NCBI GenBank assembly: GCA_028829895.1
Contig: CM054182.1
Location: forward strand, 57,928,879-57,992,878
Length of the DNA: 64,000 nucleotides
Direction of reading: 5' to 3'
From: Sinotaia quadrata
Lineage: Eukaryota; Mollusca; Gastropoda; Architaenioglossa; Viviparidae
The translations under genes and the position numbers were made by a program. The stretch's first letter is position 1. Every line of letters starts with the position of its first letter. This document shows positions 37,103 to 50,428 of the stretch, piece after piece. The notes under the pieces are model-generated. The model did not search any database. It saw only the letters and a program-made list of their open reading frames with translations, and had not been told where the DNA came from.

Positions 37103-39631
37103 GGGTTGGTTGGTTGTAGATTGTAGGCAGATAAGAATTTGACCTTGTCTTTACAGGAAACATAAATTTGCTGGCTTGGTCAGATCTCAGCTACCGTTTA
37201 GTAATGCACAATGAATAAGGAAGAATTCAAAGCATGTAACAAAATAAATAGGAGTCTAATTATGACGAGTTAAAAATAGCTTTTTTATCCAACAATATCA
37301 GCCCTACATTAACAAAAAATAATCATGATACCTTCAATCAGCGGCACAATGGCATTTTACCTGGTTTAATTCAATATTATATATGTACTTATACATTCCT
37401 TTCGGCTGATATCGCGTTGCGTTATCTGTTGAAGCCTGACAGTTGGACACGGCCAAACCATTTTGCGGGTTCTAGCTGATTTTGATACACCTTAGGATTG
37501 CCTACTTAGAGCCAATTAACTGTTAATCGTTTCTTATTTTGTGGTTCTAGATATCACGGTTTCTTCAGAAAGGAATTAAATATCTCTAGAGTGAGCAATT
37601 TAGTCTCGCATCATTATCTGAAGCAAATGGTTAAAACTGACAGTCATTTTCATAACCATTCCAAACTGACTTTGAATACTACATTGTCTAGAGATTACAC
37701 AGCAGGGATCACATATACATGCTTATTACTTCTTTCACACACAGTGACTTGTTCAGCTTTGAACCTCAGTAGTTGTTACTTAATAATCCTGAGGTTACAT
37801 CACTGTCACATAATGGCTTATGTAGCCCACACCCACCCTCCTCTAAAACTAGCTACATGTAAACCTACCTTCTAGAATGGCTGACACTTATCCCCATGCT
37901 GGAAGCATACCTGAATGTTCCAAACACTCACTCTAATAAACCAATCAGAATACCACTGAACCTCACACAAATGAACATACTAGAATCTCACCTAATATTC
38001 GTCAGTCGAATGCAAACTGACTGTAGAGGCAAAACATATTTTGGTTCCCAGCCTTAATAAGTTATAACCATAGTACTAATTCTTATTGCCAGTTATCAAC
38101 ACAGCAGAAAATCTTCCTCTGTATATATTACTGCTGAAGGTATATGGTTTTGCTTTCCTAACTAATATTATATCCATATATCTCCTAACATTTTATTTTG
38201 TTATAATTTGCTTATGATATGAGAATGTATGATGACCATTGTTGTAGGTCAATGGCAAATTATGCCTGATCTCCTATCTAAAAATATGTTTTCATTGTCA
38301 TATTAAGCTCTTTTGATGTCTTTGCCCCTTTGTGTTATACATTTCATGCACTGGTGATCATGAATGGTGACAAAATTTACCATGCTTGCCACAGCATCAC
38401 ACTGTAAGCCTACTATGGGCAAGTAATAAAGCCCATGCATGTTATGCAATATACTCAAACAGTAGCTAATATGATAATTATAATCCACTTGTGTGTGACA
38501 TAATTTGTATTTTAATTGTAACACTCATGTGCATGGTTTAAACCATTTTTTATCTTCCTTGTAAAAATACGAATTGAGGTCAATTGTAATAGGACACCTA
38601 ATTGTCTGTTGCCATTATGTAAAGATCAGCTAAATATAGGATTATCGCTCATGGAAATTATTGCTATTGTTTCAGAGCAGTTTTTTTTTTTTTGGAGTTC
38701 AGTTTGGGAATTCCAGTTTTATATTCAGTTGACACTGAAGTTCTATGGCTAATGAGCTGAGGACCTGATGCTGAGACACACTATTCAAGCATGAGAATTA
38801 AGCAGACAGTTGGACGAACAACCAACAACGAACTGTTGGGGCGTGAACTGCCTTAACAGCTGATGATAATGAAAGATAAGTGGGCTCTGATAGACTCTGA
38901 GATCAGATATTCGTGTTACGATCCGTACAATTTTTTAAAGACGGAATAAGTAGTCCTAATGACCTTCATAGTAAGGATTTACTCTTTTGTTAAATATTAA
39001 ATTTTTATATTTTGTTATCCAAATAACAGAAGTTGACCAAATACTAGTGAAGGAAGACCGAAAGAGAACTGGGCTGGGGGCTGAGTCGAATGCGAATGTT
39101 TGTATGCATAATTAGTCGTTATTGGGATAGCGTGCCTAGTTCATGCAATATTACACAGATTCATCTGTCACTATAGTTAATATCTAAACTGAGAGAATTA
39201 ATTAGGGAGACTGAAGGGTGAGTCTGGTAACCAGTCTGTCGTCAGTATAGGTGCAACATTTAAAGATTGCTAATTTGTGAAACAGGGTCTCTGAACAACA
39301 CTGGTACATAATGACCATGTAAGTAAGAGTGTTCTGTAAGAGTGTGGATGAATTCTTAGCTATGTGTATTTTTCTGGCAGATCTGCACTTTATCTGAGAC
39401 ATTGATTTCAATTAGCCGTGAGGTAATTCCAGAATGGAACCACCCTATCTCAGACATTGAATTTGATGAGGGCTGAGCCATGAAGCAATGCCAGAAAAAA
39501 CCCGTATCAAGTTTCCTCATAGGAATCAGAAACCTGCTACCGCAAACATACTGTGGTTATTTATTAATACGCTTTGCCTAAGGTATATTATTTGTATGCA
39601 AAGTTACGGAGAGTTCTATTAATTATCGGTG
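37103..39631. other. Gene-free sequence
   Basis: AT-rich and unique-looking, with no supported exon. The frames 37591-37875 and 38303-38524 show no domain. Confidence 0.4.
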
Positions 39632-39741
39632 ACATTTACCATGCTTTCACTGTGAGAAAAGGGGAATTACAGGCGCCTCTGTAAACATTTACCATGCTTT
39701 CACTCGGAGAAAAGGGGAATTACAGGCGCCTCTGTAAACAT
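39632..39741 (+). repeat. 53-bp tandem duplication
   Basis: Two copies of ACATTTACCATGCTTTCACT followed by a GAGAAAAGGGGAATTACAGG block and CGCCTCTGTAA, differing at two or three bases. Confidence 0.95.
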
Positions 39742-40109
39742 TAAAAACACCTTGAACTACTCATCAGTAACTTATCTCTATACATCTACAGAAAAATCTT
39801 GACGTCACAAATGTTCGTATTTTCCCACGCGTTGTCTTCTTTTACATCAATATAGTTCATTTATCAGTCATTGAACATATAATATACATCGCCTACTTTT
39901 GCCTTTATGTGATAGTCTTAAGAGTGTGTATTTGTTTTTGTTTTGTTTTATGGGGGAAAAGATGGGGAAATGTCCAATCTTCTGGATCAGTGTAGTATTG
40001 AATTTAGACCGCACCTTTCAGATAAATATCTGTAGCATGGTAGAAAGACCATAAATAATTAGAAATTATACTTCCGAATTGTTCAATGTCATTTCCAATT
40101 TTTCCCCAT

Positions 40110-40220
40110 AAGCCATAGCTAAGCCGTAGGTAAGGCCAGTTAAGTCGTACGTAAGCCATAGCTAAACCGTAGATAAGGTCGTTAAGCCATAGGTACGGCA
40201 GCTAAGTCGCTCGTTAGGCA
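40110..40220 (+). repeat. Degenerate TAAGCCGTAGG repeats
   Basis: Short units TAAGCCATAGCTAAGCCGTA with variants (TAAGTCGTACG, TTAAGCCATAGGT) over about 110 bp. Confidence 0.7.
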
Positions 40221-41045
40221 GACTAGTCAGCCATCGACTTGAAAAGGCAGTTGATAAACAGACACAGAAGTGCACATCTTTGAATACCGTTAAGGGTAGC
40301 TAAATTGGTGGGCTATAATTGGGATCTTATCACAACTAAATATATTTGTACCAGTTTCTGTGAATGACAGGAAGGCAATTCTCACCTGTAGAAAAAATAG
40401 GAAAAGGATGATGCACTGTTCACGTGAGAAAGTTGTAATTGTAAATCAACGCCATGTTTTAGATTACTCCCCGGAACACTCTTGGTGCAGTCTCGAAAGT
40501 GGGGTGGTGGGGGAGGGCCATATAATCCACAAAAATGGTTTGAGTTAGAATAGGTCAGAAGTGTGGCTGTTTGTAAAAAGAGAGAAAGATAAAGAAATTC
40601 TATGTTCTTCATTAAACTTGTGTGAGAAAGCCTTGCGAATAAGTGTTTTCTGAGCCAGGTTTTTTAAGTCAGAATTTTTAGACCGAATTTTAAGTTAGAT
40701 TTTTTGGGATTACATCTAGTTGACGCTCAATATGTTAGGGCCAAAATCGACAGTATACAGAAAAATTGCCTACAGTAGACAGGGCCAAAAGCAATAGAAT
40801 TGTGATGGCGATGGGAGGAAAACACTTTATGTATAATGTGCTGTAATCAAAGCACAAACAGTCTATCCACCGATCCATCAGCCAAATCTAACAGTAGTCA
40901 AACTATGGATTTACAATTTTCCAGAAATCATAGATTTAGAATCCAAAGAAAACATTTAACTTTTAGTCAAAGTTTAGAAACAGTGATTAAACTGAAGGGA
41001 TGAACTATATTCACTGCATAATTCATAAGTAGTCTAATGCTAGTG
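40221..41045. other. Gene-free sequence
   Basis: No array or domain is recognised. Confidence 0.4.
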
Positions 41046-41094
41046 TCTATCTATCTATCTATATCTATATTTATATATACATATAATATATCCC
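41046..41094. repeat. Microsatellite tail of the LINE
   Basis: On the minus strand this reads as ATATAGATATAGATAGATAG directly after the LINE coding end. It is probably the 3' tail of the element, since some LINEs end in simple repeats. Confidence 0.6.
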
Positions 41095-41815
41095 TTAGTC
41101 TTGCCGACCGTTGGGGCACCACTCAGGACCTGACAACCAGCTTCCTCCATTCCATTCAGTTCATTGATGATCTTACTGTATCGCTCAGCTTCAGTCCTGT
41201 CCACTCTGAGATGTTATCCTCCCATCTTTTCTTCTTTCTTCTTCTCCTTCGCCCTCCTTGGACAGTACCTTGCATGATTGTCTTGGCAAGCCCTGTTGAT
41301 CGTGTGACATGCCCATACCATTTCATTTTGCGTTTTTTTTCACAATGGCCAATAGCTCTTCATAGAGCCCAATGGCTTGCCTAATTCTTTTTCTCACTTC
41401 GTCATTCGTGACATCATCTCTATACGAAATGTCAAGCAACCTTCAAAAGCATCCCATTTCAGTAGCTAGTATCATCCTTTCGAGATCCGCTGTGAGGATC
41501 CATGAATCACATGCATATAAGAACACAGATACAACCAAGGAGTGCATCAGTCTATTTTTGAGATGACTGAGGTGTTTCTGTCTTTCCAAATTGTCTTCAG
41601 CCTTGCCATTGCTGTTATTGTCAGCACAATCCTGCATTGTATTTCTGGTTTTGATCCCTCGTCTGTCACGATGGCTCCTAAGTACTTGAATGTATTAACT
41701 GTTGCCAGTTTCTGATCACCAAACATGATGTCAGTGCCGATGCCACTGGTGTTGTTGGTCATCATTTTGGACTTCTCTGCACTGATTTCCATACCAAAAA
41801 GAGGGAATCGTATGA
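41095..41815 (-). pseudogene. Decayed LINE reverse transcriptase, C-terminal part
   Basis: Read from high to low coordinates, the minus strand gives MEISAEKSKMMTNN (about 41792), FKYLGAIVTDEGS, SLVVSVFLYACDSWILTADL (about 41540) and RLLDISYRDDVTNDEVRKRI. After a frameshift near 41340 it gives KWYGHVTRSTGLAKTIMQG, then WEDNISEWTGL, WRKLV and VPQRSARLRDI. These are the thumb and C-terminal landmarks (FKYLG, LYGCE-like, YRD, W.GHV.R, R.R..W.D.I..W) of LINE reverse transcriptases common in aquatic animals. At least three frameshifts and two stops kill it. The endonuclease and palm parts are absent, so it is 5'-truncated at about 41815. Confidence 0.85.
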
Positions 41816-42780
41816 CCTTTTATCCCTTGCTGGCTGTGCTTGTCCTTAGCAGCAAGGTGAATTTGGCTCACTTTCAGAACACAGGGCAGTTGTCAAAGTC
41901 AAACAAGTTCACAGTAAGGGAAACTCAAACTTTGCAACAGAATCACACAGAACAAAAATCTTCCAACAAAGCTTCAAAAGATCTTCAAAAGCACTGCCAT
42001 CCTCTCTCCTGGAAATACAGTTCCTATGCACGAATGCTCAGACTAGCCTCTCAATCTGTCCATCTACCTCTCTTTAACACTCTGTTAATATCTTCATACA
42101 TTTCTAGGTTAATTCTTGATCATTTCATTTAATTGTGTCAGTGGCAAATATCGTGGAGTGGTCCTTAATGAGCCAACACTCTGTATTACCGTCCATAGGT
42201 AGTGCTTGTGTAAAATCAGCCATCACAAAATGGATGCTTGAGTGTAGAGTACATGGTGGCTCCAGGAGCACTACAGGAAATTATACTAATCTTCTTTGCA
42301 ATTCTATGTGATTTTCGCATAACATTCTGATGTCTGAACATAACTGCCACATAAAATTTGACTCTATACTGTACAGTAAACATCTACTACCGTCACACAA
42401 CATCTAAAACTAAGTATCCATTTTCACTTAAACCCTATTGTAGAAGCATCTGCCCTATTTACTGATACATTACATCTAAAAGCCTGCATTGTCATGCAAT
42501 ACACATAACATTCATGTGTGTGCGTGTCTGTGTGCATGTACAAACATTACAAAAATCAGCTACTATCAAATGTCAAATGGTCTCAAGAGTAATTACCCTT
42601 GAATATTTTTTGAACATTTTGCTGCCTTTGTTCATAGCGTCTTAATTTCACTCAGTACTCTCCCATGCCTCAATATCTTTTGGAGATTAGTGGTAGACAG
42701 ACTATACAATATAATTATTCCCTGCTGAAATACCTACATATGTGCACTAATTAATTTGCATATCCTTGAATGAACTCATT
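41816..42780. other. Gene-free sequence
   Basis: The plus-strand frame 41725-42132 begins antisense to the LINE and shows no domain. Nothing else is seen. Confidence 0.4.
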
Positions 42781-42957
42781 TTGCTTAATAGGAAAGGTGG
42801 GAGTGCAGAGGTTACGGTGCTGTTGCATTTAACTTGCTGTGCTACTTAGTTGTGTGGGTTAAAGATCCCTCATCAATTACCAATCTGAAAAAGAAAATAA
42901 TTGACAGCTATCTGAACAAAGTTGCTTACAACCATCGTTTTTGCTCAGAAAAGCACT
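42781..42957 (+). other. Unassigned open block, possible exon
   Basis: After a TTTTGCTTAATAG acceptor-like site (ending at about 42791), a frame stays open for about 56 codons and reads RGYGAVAFNLLCYLVVWVKD, later IIDSYLNKVAYNHRFCSEKH, then TGA at about 42955-42957. The composition is protein-like and better than the AT-rich surroundings. I do not recognise the family, and no partner exon is proven. It may be chance or repeat-derived. Confidence 0.2.
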
Positions 42958-43246
42958 GAAAATGTATATCCACAATAAAGTTAATCTCCTTTTTACAGGT
43001 TCATTATTTTGAACAGGAATGGTTAGCATCAAGCTTTAAAAAAAGAAAAGGTGTGTGTTGGAGGAGTGGGGAGACCAACATTGCCAGTATGTGTGTAAAA
43101 CCTCTACAGCAGAATTTAAACACTGTTCATTGGACCCAATCAGTACAATATCATAATAAAGTCCATGCTGTAGGGATGAGAAAAGTCCAGTTTAACAAAA
43201 TTTTAAAAAATTGATTGTTTTCAATTGCCTTTCTTATTTTTTGTCA

Positions 43247-43426
43247 GATTGTCTGACACAGGACAGTGTTCATTCCACTGTAAATGGATTCTGCAATCAA
43301 TTTGTTAATATTAAATTGGCCTCTTGCCTGCCCAGCTATTTGTTGTTTGATTACAAAGAAAATTTAGAGGAGTTTACTAATAGTAAGCAATTTATCCAAA
43401 ATCACAAGAAAATGGTAATGATTTGA
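43247..43426 (+). other. Unassigned open block, possible exon
   Basis: A TTTTTTGTCAG acceptor-like site precedes a frame reading DCLTQDSVHSTVNGFCNQFV, then YLLFDYKENLEEF, ending with TGA. It could be a terminal exon with the block at 42781, but both are short and unrecognised. Confidence 0.18.
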
Positions 43427-44491
43427 TTGAAGTTTGTCTCATTCAATGTATTATGCCACTGTGGCAGGCTGTGCCTGCTTCAGGTAGGTAAGTGGTCAAA
43501 ATGACCACCTAATCCAGTCCAAATTGTGCATGTTTATAAAACAAGAAATACTGACATTTCAACACATGGGGAAAATATCTCATTCACAGAAATTTGAGAA
43601 AATAACTCATTCAGAAAATTGTCTCACTTTATTCAAACAATATCAAATTTATCAAACCATTTCAAAGCCCTTCTCTTTATATAAATGAGTTTTTGCATGG
43701 AACTATTACATTGCCATCAAAGATTGAATGCATGCAAAATATATTGCAAAGCTATTTCCACAATAAAACAAAATAATTCTTCAGGAAAGAGCTTCAGTAC
43801 TATTTTTTTTAAATATAAAAGCATTAGTGTTTGGTTTGCCTTTATAAAACCAAATAACAGTTCTGAATAAAAAAGTGAAAAGTATAGACTCAAAAAGAAC
43901 ATAAACTGTGAACTTTTAATAAATTAACAAGATTTTAACAATTGGATCTTTTCATTTCTAACAAAGGAGTGCAAAATTAAAGTCAGTTGTTAATGGTAGT
44001 GAAAGTGTTTGTTTGTATATATGTGCATGTGCACTCATTTATGTGTGCTTATAATTGTATATGTGCAAGCATGTTTAGTGTTTTTCATGAATGCAAGTGT
44101 ATAACTATAAGGAAGATTTTAATAGATATAAGAAATGAAACTATTGTCTTAATAATAATAATAATGGTGGTGAAATACACTTTAAACTAAGCAAGTGTGT
44201 CTAAACAATTTTTTTTATTATTATTACTGAGTACAGTGTTACTACAAATTTAATTTAAATTCTTTGTTTTGTCTTAGAATTGTTATACCTTCAGAGTACT
44301 GTATCTAAAGTCAGTTATTATTTTCACTTATCTGGTTTTGTTTCATTCTGATAAATCAATTAAGACTACAAATTTTATTACTTTCTTTCCATGATAATGT
44401 AGATTTTTGTTAATTTATTTGGTAGAAATATTCTATTAAACAGAATAAACAAACAAAGCATGAATGCATTTACATGGAAATGTTTGTAATA
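43427..44491. other. AT-rich gene-free sequence
   Basis: No array, domain or supported exon. Confidence 0.4.
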
Positions 44492-44888
44492 CAGTGACAG
44501 GTGTGTGTAATTACAATAACAAGTCTGTTATGCACTGATTTATTAGCACTGACTTAATTACACATACCTGTCAGTGTGTAATTACAATAACGAGTCTATA
44601 ATGCATTGACCTAACAGTACAGTGACAGGTGTGAGTAATTACAATAATGAATTTGTTATACACAGATTTATTAGCACAGTGACAGGTGTGTGCAATTACA
44701 ATAATGAGTCTATAATGAATTAACCTAACAGCACACTGACAGGTGTGTGTAATTACAATAACGAGTCTGTTTTACACTGATTTATTAGCACTGACTTAAT
44801 AGCACATTGACAGTTATGTGTAGTTACAATATTGAGTCTATAATGCATTGACCTAACAGTGCAGTGACAGGTATGTGTTATTACAATG
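44492..44888 (+). repeat. About 120-bp dimeric tandem repeat, 3 or more copies
   Basis: Two alternating sub-units of about 55-65 bp share CAGTGACAGGTGTGTGTAAT followed by TACAATAA. One continues GAGTCTGTTATGCACTGATTTATTAG, the other GAGTCTATAATGCATTGACCTAACAG. Some units carry an extra ACTGACTTAATAGC segment. Confidence 0.85.
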
Positions 44889-47800
44889 AAACTACAAAAG
44901 TCACTGTTTTTTATCAGACACCAAACCAATCTACAACTATTACTATTAAGATTTAAAATCTGTAGTACTTCTCCATGAAATTTTAATATTACTTCAACAT
45001 CTGTATGTTACTAATTAAATTATTTTTTTTCTGAACTGGAAAATTCATAATTCATGAACACAATCACAGATATGCTTGTAGACAAAAATGAATCAGGGAA
45101 ATCGAAGAAAGAAAAAACAGTTACATATTTTAAATTTAAAAAGATTTCAAGCTACAAACAACAGTAAATCTTGTAAAAGATAGTTTGTTGTACAGATTAT
45201 GTATTGTTCTACAATACATTTGGGATAAAGAAAGTTGGTTTTACAATACATCTTATGTCAACAAGGTTTGCTAAGTATTTATGGTTACATATAATTCTAA
45301 GTGTCATGTGATATATTTTGTATAAAGAAAATGAATTACCTATTTATGACTACACTATAACATTAAGTGTCATGCTGTGGTACATTTTTATGAAGAAAGT
45401 ATTTACGGCTATACACAACACTATGCACCATGTAACAACACACCTTGTGTAAGGAAAATTTGTGTATATTTCCATACTACACAGCACATTCTGTATCACA
45501 TTAAGGTAGACATGTAGAGTACAATAGATTGTCACTAATTATGAATCATATTAATCTGCATCTTGTGTAATGTTGTATACTTCAAACTACATGTAATTTA
45601 GAAAAAACTATTGCATAATCTACCTCTTGTGTAATGTATCTGTGCTGTATCTCAAGCACAAGTCATTTATTTATTTATCATGCTAGGAAACACTATTGCA
45701 TAATTTGAACATAACAGGCTAAAAATGAACAGAAGGAATATCAAATTTTCTCAAAGAGAGTTTAGTTCCTTGGCAGAATAATCAAATTAAATAATGTCAG
45801 ATTTCATCTGTGTTTTGTGTATGCATATCCATGAAAACAAATGTTTCTTTTCTTTTTTTATTATGCAAATAATTAATATTTCAAACTTTCATTCTGATTC
45901 TTTTAAACATTATAGTAACAAAGAGTCTTTTTACAATAAAATTTTACAATATACAGTATGCTGAATGTATTATTCATATTGAATATAAAACTTAAAATAT
46001 ATATTACAGTATATACATATATAATGCCTGAAAATATTATTAAATGTATGTTTATAAACACTGAGAAAATACTTCATTGACTAGATTTTGACTGGTTGTG
46101 AAAGACATTGGCTGTTTGAATAAAGGAAAGTAAACAGGACAAACATGTGGTAAAAGAGAGGTCAATGCACAATTTACACACCAAACAAATAATAATAGCT
46201 CAGTGCCTGCATAACTTATAAAGCTGAATTGTAGTATAATGAATGTTGTTTTTTTTAAATTGCAGAAAGATATTCTTATAACCTGTAATGAGATAAATAT
46301 CTCAATACATGTAAAAACTACCAAAGGGTTACAATTTGATTTCAAAATGTCACTGCCAGTTACTTTTATAATGTTGTAATGATATAGAGATGAGAATGCC
46401 TTTAAAAATGATGCAATGAAAAAATATCTTTATCCAGTATGGTATTTAATTTCATTTAGTACTGAAGATGTTTGATATCTACTTAGAGCAGGTAAATTTG
46501 TTTTTACTTTCAGTAAAAGTGATATTTCAATTCTATTCTGAAATATATTTGACAAATAAGAAATATTTATTAATTTTTAATTAATAAATTAATTAATAAT
46601 TTTATTAATTTTGTTGATAAATGCTATTTTTTTCAAATCACTCTTTATTTAAATATTTTTAATATATATTTTCTAAAAGATGATGCAAAAGGAGATGAGT
46701 AGCCTTGAGAATTCATGCCTCATATTCAAAACTATTTACAAAAGAATTATTTATGCTAGATGCTTTCTGTCAACTACTCAACTTTATAATGCAAGAAAGC
46801 ATGAGTTTTCTCAAGCTTCAAGTTACTATAGCATTCTAAAATAAAATGGAAGTACAGAAGTATATAATAATGAGTTACTTATAACTTTTACACACAAAAA
46901 CCAAGTGGTTGTGACCATCTATAGTTTCCTAGCATACTTTCTTAAATATACACATCTACAAACACGTACACATGCACACAAACATGTGCACAGAAGTCAA
47001 AGAGGTTGTGACCATCTATAGTTTGAGAATTCCTAACTTACTGTCTTAAATACACACAAACACACACATAAACAAAAAATCCACACGTACATACAAGCCA
47101 AAGAGGTTTGAGAATTCCTAGCTTACTGTCTTACACAAAAACAACAAAATAGTCATAAAGGGAAAGTAATTTGTTGCAGAATAATACTGTTCATATATGG
47201 TACATCTTAAGTATGATTGATCATTTCTTCTTCATATAAGGCACAATTAAATCAGGCAAATTAAACTACAGTCATTAGATTTACATATCCTTACACTACA
47301 ACATTACAGCTACAAATTAAAATTGTTAAAGTATTAATAAGTTTTATTAAATACAACTGAAATATGCTTGCTTCTTCAAGTAATTCTAACAGAAAATAGC
47401 ATTTTAAAAATTATACCTTTTTGATGGTTTCCCTATAATACAAAACAGGTGTGTGAGAGCATAATAATTAGCAAACAATAATTTTACAAAAGTGAATTGT
47501 GATGCAAGCAATAAATATAACTGTTTAAAACAGAAGATGGTAAAAATGTTTTTACAATTCAGTCCTTCTTAGTTGTCAATTATTTAAATTACAATAAATC
47601 CAGATAAAAAAATAAATATGCAATGTCAAATCTTTCACTTAGAATGTCAAAATTTACACAGGTAAAAGCATGGACCAAACTCTAAGGGAGTTAATTCACT
47701 CTTAATTTGTATCTTTGTTGAAGTGCCCAAAAATAATCAAGTTATAGCTTATCAAACTGGAATGTGTCTATCTTTCATACTGTTGTTATCATAAATCCCC

Positions 47801-48609
47801 ACTACTCAGCATTCCTTAAAAAGATAAATGTAAAGATTAAACAAACTCACATTTTGAGTTAAATATCATTGAAAAAATACTGTTTAGCTTTTTAAGAAAG
47901 GGTGTAAGTAAAACCTGCGAACATTTACTTTTACTTTTCATTGTTTCTTTATTGCATAATAATCATGAATAAAAAGTTTTTTAATTTTTTTAAATAAGGT
48001 ATGCATACCTGAAAAGGTTAAATTTCTTTCTTACTTGCAGTTTATCCAATAGATCAACTGCTGCTTACCTCTACCAATAGATAATGTATGGCAAAATGCT
48101 ACATATGAATAGAAGCTTCTTATAATATCCTTTGATCAATATTACTAACAAGCTTCTAATCATATTACTAATAAGCTTCTAATCGAAAAACATTTACAAT
48201 TATCAAGTGTAAACAGCGAAATCTTATCAAATGCACAACTGAGGAAAAAAATATGTATCAGAGAGAGAGAAAGGGAGTGTAAAGAGCAAAAAGCTGTCAC
48301 AACGAGAAAAAGAGAAGAAAAAAGCAAATGTTAAACAGATATACAAATACTAAATAATTTAATGTCTTAATTAAAACCAAATAAATATAACGTTTAATTC
48401 TAACAAGAAGTACACAATGAGTATCTAATCAATTGTGTATTTGTTTCCTTCATTTTGCTTACTGACTTTATGTTTGTTCCATTATGTTTGTTTACTTCAT
48501 GGGTTTCTGCTTGCTCTGTTTAATTTATTTCAGTTTTATGTTTGTTCTGTTGTATTTATTTTGAGGTTTTCTTTTTATTCTCTTTTGTTTATTTCTGAGG
48601 TTTCCTTTC
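44889..48609. other. AT-rich gene-free sequence downstream of PHPT1
   Basis: No exon is supported. A degenerate CACACA-bearing repeat of about 75 bp (GTTGTGACCATCTATAGTTT, CTTAAATA.ACACA) occurs at 46908, 47006 and, in partial form, 47105. A short AG run lies at 48260-48280. Confidence 0.4.
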
Positions 48610-48615
48610 TTTATT
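48588..48615 (-). promoter_or_regulatory. Candidate PHPT1 polyadenylation signals
   Basis: AATAAA on the minus strand at 48610-48615 and 48588-48593, about 290-320 bases past the PHPT1 stop codon, with no earlier AATAAA seen. In AT-rich DNA this hexamer is common, so the assignment is tentative. Confidence 0.3.
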
Positions 48616-48904
48616 TGCTTAAAGGTTGAAATTACAGGATTACATAAGAATTACGGATTACTGAACTAGGTTTAGAAGGAGTTTTCCTTTGTGGAGAAAA
48701 CAGTCCAAAAATTTCAGTTTATCAATGTTTTTCTTTCAATTCAATATTTCCACAAATGTAAACTTACTACTAGACAGCATGAAATAAAGAGAAAATGATA
48801 AAAATAGGAACAGGAGAGTAAAACTAATTTAGACTTCTATATAAATACAATGAAAGTTCATTCTTCAGTTACAAGGTGTGGCTCCCGAAAAGACCTGAAG
48901 ATAT

Positions 48905-48991
48905 TTAATCAGTCCAGGTTATGCTGGTGTAGGAAGGGTAAGCCTCTTCAAGAAGACTGGCAGTAGTTGCATGATTTGCTATGCCATATGC
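48905..48991 (-). CDS. PHPT1: PHPT1 coding exon 3 (terminal)
   Basis: The acceptor is TTTTTTCAG. It encodes AYGIANHATTASLLEEAYPS and then YTSITWTD before TAA (residues 98-125). Confidence 0.92.
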   Translation of the reverse strand, partial: AYGIANHATTASLLEEAYPSYTSITWTD

Positions 48992-50375
48992 CTGAAAAAA
49001 ATATATTACTACGCATAAAATAAGATGCGTCTAACTTCAAAGCAAATAAAAGAAATAAACATGCACAGAAATATGCATACATACATATCATTGAAAACAT
49101 ATAATTATGAATTTTTACAAGAAAAATCTAAAGTTCGGCTCTACATGACCATATAATTAAGTACTAATTTCAAGTAGCAAAATTCATTTGTGATTAAAAC
49201 ACTCTCAAAAGAAATTAATTTGCCAATAACAAATTAAACTTTTATAAAATATTTATAAATGTAAATGGGTTATACTACATAAAAACAAAATAAACCATTT
49301 TTTTATATTATTTTCTGTTCTAATCTCTCTCATTAAATAATAAAAACATCCACAAACAAATAAAGTGACAGATAAATACAAATGCATATAAATATAAGAC
49401 AAGTAAATCCATAGGCAGATAAATATATACACAGGTGCACAAATACACCAATACTAATAAGGAAACACAAACATAAATAAATACTTACAGAGACAAATAC
49501 TAATATGAGTGTATATTTACGTGAATTACCTGTGACTCACCAAACACAATGATAGACTTTTTTTCTGGATCATGTGTGATTTTACCACCGCCTACACACT
49601 CACAGCTGATGCCATCAACTTCCAAATTGGCATCTAGGAAATCGTACATGTCCGCTGCAAGGGAAGTGAAAAATGTATTTCTCTGAGTGTAATGTGCATA
49701 ACATTTGTCTGTTTAACTTTTATCATTACTTTTTGCTATGGAAGGATTTAAGAAGAAAAATTATTCTCAGATTTACAGCATGCACACAAAAAATACCATA
49801 GATTCTTTAGCAAGAAAACAAAAATACCGTCTTTAAATTTAGACAGTAAATTCATAAATATCATAAAGAAGCAGCATTTCTTTATTCTAGCTGACATGTC
49901 TCCGAGAAGCTGCTGCAGACTTTTCATTCTTGGATGTTCTTGGTCTTGGTTGGCTCCCATGGGTACTTCCTCTGGTCAATATTTTCTGGAGGGATGGATG
50001 GTGTTGTATAGTAGGTTTGTATTTGTCTCCCCATTAGAGGAAGTGTGAGAGTGGGTGGATCTTTTTTGTATATAGAAAGTATAGTGTGTTTGTTTCTTGT
50101 AGAAAGAGTGTGAGGGCAAATTGGATTATGTCTTTCACTTTCAGTGGGAAGAGGAGAGAGTGGTTGGTGAAGAGTAGTTGTCCAAGAGTGATTGTTGTTT
50201 TCATTTGCTTTCTGTGGTCCGGGTGGGCAGGGTAGTGTAAAAAGAAGTGTTCTATGGTTTTTTGTTTTTCAATCATTGCATACTTTCAATTGGTGGTTTG
50301 GTTTGTGTGTGTACAATGATGAATTTAGTCTTAGTCTGCTGAGTGAAAGAGCATGAGTAATGATTTAGTTCTAAT

Positions 50376-50428
<53 letters not shown>

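Noticed and set aside
41725..42132. 135-codon plus-strand frame
   Set aside because: Its first part is antisense to the LINE reverse transcriptase, and the rest shows no domain.
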